Shown piece after piece: positions 58,338 through 64,000 of a stretch of 64,000 bases of DNA. The translations under genes were made by a program, and so were the position numbers. The stretch's first letter is position 1; every line of letters starts with the position of its first letter. Origin of the DNA: Archegozetes longisetosus (taxonomy: Eukaryota; Arthropoda; Arachnida; Sarcoptiformes; Trhypochthoniidae); NCBI GenBank assembly GCA_018873245.2, contig JAEMBT020000007.1:1746001-1810000 (forward strand), written 5' to 3'. Under the pieces are notes generated by a model that ran no database searches, was not told where the DNA came from, and saw only the letters and a list, made by a program, of their open reading frames with translations.

Positions 58338-59804
58338 ATGAACTTTAAGAGAGAGTTTTTAAGTCTGTGCTTTATTAACACCTTTATAATCATAGTTATT
58401 GCCGATAACAACATAACAGCAGATGAAATCGAGAAGAGAAGAAGTGTTCGAGAATTTTTCGATTCATTAGTGGCTGGCAGTAGTAACCAAAACAGTAAAT
58501 CGACACAGAACAGTAATTCTCAAGGGACAACTCCTCGGCCGCAGGAGATGCCTATTCTCATGCCGTATGCAGTTCCGATGCATTCGCCACCGCCTCCACC
58601 ACCTCCTGTACCTATGGGTCCACCAACCTATGGATATCCTTCTGGTATGTATAGAGCCCCACCACCGCCTCCTCCGCCAAGACATATAGGTTTTGGACCG
58701 ATTGGACCTCCGACCCCGAATTACGGACCTGTTGGGCAACCGAATGCCGGCTTTGCGCCGATTCCTCATATGGTTGGATCTCCGACTCAGAATTATGGTA
58801 TTGTTAGTCCGCATAATCATTATGATTATGGTCAACATTCGAGACCGATAGCTATTGCAATACCAGTACCACTTCATGCCATTCCGTAAGTCATCTAGCT
58901 TGTAAATTAATTAATTATTTTTGCAATTTTAAGCTGCAAAATAAAACGGAAATATAGATAATTTTTAATATTTTGACCTATGCATCGCATTTTGCGTTAC
59001 CTAAATACGTCTACATATTCCATGGAAATATTGAAACTCCCAAATAGTTAATGCTTTATTCAATTTGACAACTAAACAGAATATGTATACTTTGAGAATT
59101 ATTTTTTTGACAGAATTAACCTAGTTTCTGCACTAAGATTATAGCTCTATTATAAGAAATTCTGAAATAAGCTAATAGTAGCGAACTATGAAAACAAATA
59201 TCTTGAACCTTGGTATTTTGTATGGAAAGCGCTGCGGAAAAATTAAAAATTTTCTCATGATTAAATATATAAATATAGGACATATATATATATGCATACA
59301 TTTAAATATGCATATACACATATTTATGCATATATACATATATTTATATATATGTAGAATAATTTACTGATCCTATTTATTGCTATCAGGTTCATCAATA
59401 AGTTCTCAGCCTCTTGTGTATTGCAACCAATGGGTTATGAGTCGAGAACTTATTGACTGACCTGATATTAGAGTTTTTATTTGAAGTATTAATATTTCTC
59501 AAACCAATACATGCAAATGTAATCGGCATTTCATTTGAATAAAGACTACTAACAATTTTTTCTTATATTCGATTACAGTCTACCTTATAATTCACATCCT
59601 GATGAAACTCATCGACCATTCAGTTCGCAACATAATTATTTGTCAAACAATGATTTTACTGATGGCATGAGTGCTTCTACGAAATACACACTTTTTGCTG
59701 ACCCTTTTGATGATAGCGATGAAGACCTGTTCGACAGTAGTAATAGAAGATTTAAAGTAATACCTGTGGAAATGAATGAATCAAACTATGGTCTGAACTC
59801 ATAA
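58338..59804 (+). CDS. secreted proline-rich protein (two exons)
   Basis: Exon 1 is 58338-58885, exon 2 59579-59804, joined in phase by GTAAGT and ATTACAG borders (693-base intron). The product has 257 residues. Residues 1-22 form a signal peptide (MNFKREFLSLCFINTFIIIVIA), then an acidic/basic patch with a possible cleavage site (EIEKRRSVREF) and a Ser/Asn/Thr-rich linker. The proline-rich region (about 70-165) contains HSPPPPPPPVP and RAPPPPPPPRH, plus repeated PNYG/QNYG motifs. Exon 2 encodes a polar acidic end (DPFDDSDEDLFD, then FKVIPVEMNESNYGLNS). Such low-complexity secreted proteins occur in cuticle, silk, salivary or egg-coat material, but nothing here decides which. No catalytic domain. 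Confidence 0.8.
59270..59355. repeat. TATACATA-type simple repeat in the intron
   Basis: Alternating purine-pyrimidine units such as ATATATATATGCATACAT and CATATACATATATTTA fill this part of the intron of the proline-rich gene. Confidence 0.55.
59386..59465. mobile_element. 80-bp mariner-type MITE in the intron
   Basis: TA flanks TCAGGTTCATCAATAAGTTC and its near inverse TCAGGTCAGTCAATAAGTTC (inward from the right). The CAGGT...AATAAGTTC terminus is mariner-like. The whole element is a hairpin of 24-bp arms around a 30-base centre. It lies inside the intron, so the coding sequence is unaffected. Confidence 0.65.
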
Positions 59805-62170
59805 TTGACCAAAATTTTTGTAGATAACATTTTTTGCGCCTATTTGATTGTTGTAAAAAGCTAAATTCTGAAAAAAATCTTTTGAAAAAATTGAGCTTAC
59901 ATCTTTTTATTAACTTTTTAAGATCTCTATTTTTTCTAAAAGTACATTCGATAACTTGTAGTCATTGTATAATTCTCATGATTTTTTGCCCTCTCTGAAA
60001 TTATTTTTAACCTAAACCTCCTTTTATCGTTAGTATAAACATATACGCAAAGTATTGAACAGATATTTTACGTGAATAGAGACTATAAAGTTTAGTTTAT
60101 GTTTTATTTTTAACATACAAAACTAAAGTTCCACTCACTTGTCTAGGCTTAGTTGAAAAAATTAATTGAATTTTTAAATAATTATCTGAAGATTTATAAT
60201 AAATTAACTCTCACAGAGTAACTGAGAAGATTGTTTTAAAGTTATTTTATATCGGGAGCACCTCTGAACAGGAATAGTTTTCAGTTGGCAATGAGACACA
60301 GAAATCTTTAAAGAACATATTTTTCGAAACTTTTTGAACAAAAAATTGATGGCTGGTTTTGGTGGCGTTTTTGAAGAAATCGGCCTTTGAAATTAATTCT
60401 AGGTTACTCATAGTTCGAAGAATTTGTAAAAAGTATTTTACAGTCAAGTTCAGATTCAAAAGACTCATCAAAAAGTTATGTTCTTGAACTTATTTATTGC
60501 TTTGTTACAGCTTTATGATTTTAAACTTAATAATTTTGGCATAATATTAAACTATCATTAATTACTTGAATAAAAATGGAAGATTGGAAATAAGTCTTCC
60601 ATTTTCAGATTAATTGATTAGATGTGTTTAATATCAGATATAAACATGAGAAATTAAGAACTGGTTACAAAAGTTAATCTCTCCAAGACAATACTCCTTC
60701 AATCGCTAATTTCCTATCTCGCAACTTTGTAAAATAAAATGCCCTCAAATATTATGTACTAATTTGGCATCTCACTTTCAGTATAAACAAATTCAGTGAA
60801 TTTAATTGTATTTATGTTATATTCTTCAAACTCTAATTAACATTAAGACATAACAGACTTTTGAATAATCATTCAAGCATTACATACGAAGTCAAATAGA
60901 ACTGCAAATTTTATAATTCGTGAGTTTCAATATGATTACTTCATACTAAAATCAGGTTTCAACTTTTAAAGCTTTAATATTTAGGTATCATCACGTTCTA
61001 ACTTTTTTTATTAACGTCCAAATTATAGATAAGTAAAATACATAAGTAACATGTGAATGAACATAAGTAACAACTGGTTATTGCACAACACATAGAATAG
61101 AAAAACCCCATTCATAGCTGCACTTTAAGACGAAGTCAAATTAAAGTAATATGCCTTAAGATATGAATAAATATTTATTTTCTTATTAAAACATACACTT
61201 ATTTTTTTAAATGGGTAAAACACGAATCAAAGATAACCAAACTAAATCCAACAAAGAAGTTAAATGGAGACAACCAGTTCATTCAATGTGTTGATAGATG
61301 GTGATATTTCAAAAAATAACCAAGTCGAAAATTTTTTCAATCTTAGGAGTTGGTTATCATGAGAAATTTTATTTTCAGATTATGTAAAGTTGATCAATAA
61401 ATTATATTCGAATTTAGAATACGGCTCTTGAAATTATGTTCAAGTTTTCACTCTTAGTTTCCTTATCGCGACAGTTTTCTTATATTTTCTACCATAATTT
61501 GATAAATACTTGCTCAATTTTTCTGTTTCACTTGCCTATGAGAGTATTTTCTGGTAAGAACGTAGAACTAAATCTAATTAAGCTAGAATCAATATTATTT
61601 ATCTGGAATTTTAGATACAAAATCACTGCTAAGACTATCCTATTTTAAAATTAATAACGCTTGCTTCTTCACCACTTGTCACGAACCCTAATAATAAACT
61701 GAAATCACGTTTGTATCGAAGTCTTCTATTTCTGAAGCATGATCTAGTAGGTGAAAATAAGGTAGATCTTGGAGAGCCAAAAGAGAGAATAAAATCTTTA
61801 TCAGGTATTCAATTTGCTTCACTAAAGTATTGAAAAGTTGACCAGTTTTGTTATCGCAACTCAATAATGTTTTAAACTATAATTTATTCTTTATACAAAC
61901 TTTGTCAAATGATTCCAATTAAATGTTCATAAAAAATTTTTAAATGTTGACTTTGAGATGAATCTCATAACTATAGCCTAGTTGCAAATTGTGTTTTAAA
62001 ATTACTCATGAAATTTCTGATAAATCAGGATTTGTCAGTTATTCTTTAGAAGCATTTTTGGAGTTCGTTTCAAAGTCACTGTTCGAATTTATGCGAAAAT
62101 ATTTATTCATTGGCTTAGATAAATAAAAAAATATTGCAAATATTCAATTAAATTAGATTATTTCTTTTTA
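59805..62170. other. intergenic, nothing clear
   Basis: The 70-residue frame at 61436-61648 (MFKFSLLVSLSRQFSYIFYH) has a hydrophobic start but no supporting downstream exon. It might be the first exon of the decayed sequence after 62170. Otherwise nothing was recognised. Confidence 0.3.
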
Positions 62171-63113
62171 TTCACAGTCTCAGCAAAAAATCCTAAGTTT
62201 ATTATTCTTCTTGGAGAAGAAACTCCTAAGAGTTTACTATAAGTTTGTAGCGGAGAATCAAATTTTGATAGTTTACCAGTACTCTCAGAAAATTCTATCA
62301 CTTTTGATTTAATTAATCTAACCACTGAAGGATTTAAAAGAGAAAGTAAATGCTCTTAATATTTTTCATCTTGCAAAGTATCTCAACAAAGCCAAGTATT
62401 CGTTGCCGCATCCTGATGTTATCTGAGTCTCTAGATGGTATTAGAGCACTAAGTTTATAAAGATGAGAATTTCTCGAATTTTGTCGATCAATAACTAATT
62501 TTGTTTCTGTGATTTTTTATGTTGAAACTTGAAAAATCAAGGATGTTTTTATAGGGCTAATAGAAAGTTGTGCATTTGGTTAATAGGCTGTATCAAGTTT
62601 TGTGATTCGTGTATTCCCAGGGAATTCCTTCATTGTTTAACGACAAAAGTTATGAATATGATGCATGAAGTTCAACTGATTAACGTTTACGATTTGTTCA
62701 AACAATATTAGAAAGTATCAAAATAAAGACAAATAAAATAAGTATTTACCGTTGGTCTGATACTATGAATACACTTCCTAAAGGATTGGAACAAATTAAT
62801 GGATCGATATAAAACAGATCCCTTTAATTATTTTTAGATGTTCTCGAGATATCTGATAATAAAATATAGAAGAGTTCTTTCTCACGAAATTAATAATTTC
62901 TTCACTGATATTGAGGCTCAAAACTCAAGAGACTGCGATCGAGAATCAAAATGATTGAAAAATATCGACAAGAAGCTAAGAGCTGCTCATTAGAATGAAA
63001 ATTTAACTTTGATAGAACTGAAGAAAAAGCGTGAACAGATGAAGGCAGAAAGTAAGCAGCTGCTTGAAGAATATGATGAACAAATTTATTCTCTGATCAA
63101 ATAGAGAATAATT
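62170..63113 (+). pseudogene. decayed gene, partly coiled-coil, unidentified
   Basis: Three coding-like blocks follow in order. 62174-62350 reads KNPKFIILLGEETPKSLL, a stop, then ESNFDSLPVLSENSITFDL. 62529-62711 reads GCFYRANRKLCIWLIGCIKF and VQLINVYDLFKQY. 62780-63113 reads DWNKLMDRYKTDPFNYF, HEINNFFTDIEAQNS and LKKKREQMKAESKQLLEEYD, ending SLIK. The last block keeps a single frame across three internal stops, which is the mark of a pseudogene. Its heptad-like charged stretch suggests a coiled coil. A former multi-exon host gene is the best guess; the family is not recognised. Confidence 0.45.
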
Positions 63114-63627
63114 ATGTAATTCAATCTTTACAGAAATTTCATTTATTACGCAGATTATTATTCTATGAGACTCTGATTATTTATACAGTCTGTGGTTCGG
63201 GTGGTGTAGATTTAAATCGAAAAGATGGCAATAAGTTTTACGAAACATTTTCTCGTTTCAATTATAAAATGTGGAGCCTGAAACTCGTACTTTAAATATA
63301 AAATCATTTACTGGCTTCATGGAAGAGAGTAAAACAGTTATCTAACAAGTTTACTTCTCTCGTTGTAATGATCAATTCTTAGGGTGAACTTTTGCTCTTT
63401 AAACGTTCAATAAAGTTACTGAAATCTTAAAAATTTTCAACGAAAATTGCGAAGGACTGAAAAATCCCAAACTGTTGTGTTGATAATAGCCTGCCTCGTA
63501 GGCGAAAATATGTTAATTTATATATAGATAAATGCATAAAAATCGCTAAAATTAATTTAATTCAAATCACATTTTATTGATGCCAGACTCAAATGAAAGT
63601 TAACTGTATTTAAATTGTACATATTTT

Positions 63628-64000
63628 TAATAACTAGTCTTATCACTGTTCCTTTCGATACACTCTTCAATGCGCCGCCCTATACTTCCGATGAAGACTC
63701 TAAAAGTTTCATACCGATCGAGTCTCATATCTCTTCTATTTTGACTATCCACTTGGGTTTCGTTGTGTCCATTTTCTCTAGTGCGCCCTTCATGATCCCC
63801 CATAGGTTCTTAATTGGGTTGAGGTAAAAGAACATGCTGGTCACTCGAGGACTTCGACTCCGGAGCGAGAGAAACCAGCCCTTAGTTGTTCTGGAGGTGT
63901 GAGGCCTAGCGTTATCCTGTTGGAGCACAAAACCATCAGGATAGAGGACCAAAGATGTTCGAACATTGTGTCGTGATAGGTGGCTGCATCGAAAAAATTT
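63628..64000 (-). mobile_element. Tc1/Tc3-like transposase, 3' end, decayed, cut by the window edge
   Basis: The minus strand contains FVLQQDNARPHTSR with the second catalytic Asp (QDNARPH). It then has a short shifted stretch where another frame reads SGVEVLE, a TGA where Trp is expected, then PAC. The first frame resumes with LNPIKNLWGIMKGALE, and a final block SIGRRIEECIERNSDKTSY ends at the stop at 63628-63630. In active Tc1-like enzymes the third catalytic residue is the E of NPIENLWG; here it is Lys. At least two frameshifts and one stop are present, so it cannot act. The 5' part lies beyond 64000. 63114-63627 holds nothing else that is clear. Confidence 0.85.

Noticed and set aside
58467-58877. 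Arginine/tryptophan-rich minus-strand frame
   Set aside because: It is the antisense of polyproline codons; its composition is an artefact.

Overview
The window is A+T-rich eukaryotic DNA. It has GT-AG introns, AATAAA poly(A) signals, TATA boxes, one polymerase III tRNA gene and many cut-and-paste DNA transposons and MITEs. The best taxonomic clue is a three-exon NlpC/P60 gene (24.1-25.5 kb) whose product resembles the secreted bacteriolytic enzymes known from house-dust mites. An acariform mite is therefore the most likely source; this is inference, not proof.

Region by region. 1-3.9 kb: transposon debris, namely a hAT-like end, a MULE-like element with a 9-bp target duplication, and copies of an unnamed dispersed repeat. 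4.1-6.3 kb: an intact, intronless, secreted family PL11 rhamnogalacturonan lyase, with an acid-lipase fragment beside its 5' end. 6.5-17 kb: a transposon nest with a hAT remnant, a piggyBac-type MITE, a broken Polinton/Maverick-like element (about 7.8-16.2 kb), a Merlin/IS1595-like element inserted in it, and two Tc1/mariner-type elements. An inverted second copy of the 3-kb dispersed repeat closes this block at 17.7-18.6 kb. 19.4-20.8 kb: a MULE-like foldback element and another repeat-rich element. 22.5-33.8 kb: three members (two intact, one decayed) of a small secreted six-cysteine family around the P60 gene, with more foldback elements and tRNA-Arg(TCT). 36-40.5 kb: hAT-like and nested foldback elements. 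43.6-50.1 kb: two intact and one decayed member of a cysteine-rich secreted or membrane-anchored family, plus a multi-exon cysteine-rich membrane protein that probably carries a frameshift. 50.5-57.4 kb: degenerate coding, a decayed delta-9 desaturase and a pair of paralogous segments, one of them split by a MITE. 58.3-59.8 kb: a two-exon secreted proline-rich protein. 61-64 kb: decayed coding sequence and the 3' end of a Tc1-like transposase running off the window.

The host genes that look functional nearly all encode secreted or surface proteins: a pectin-degrading enzyme, a peptidoglycan hydrolase, small disulfide-rich proteins and a proline-rich protein. They could serve digestion, microbial defence or secretion, but the sequence does not show when or where they are expressed. 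No operon-like arrangement is expected or seen. Intergenic spaces are long, A+T-rich and mostly without recognisable content.
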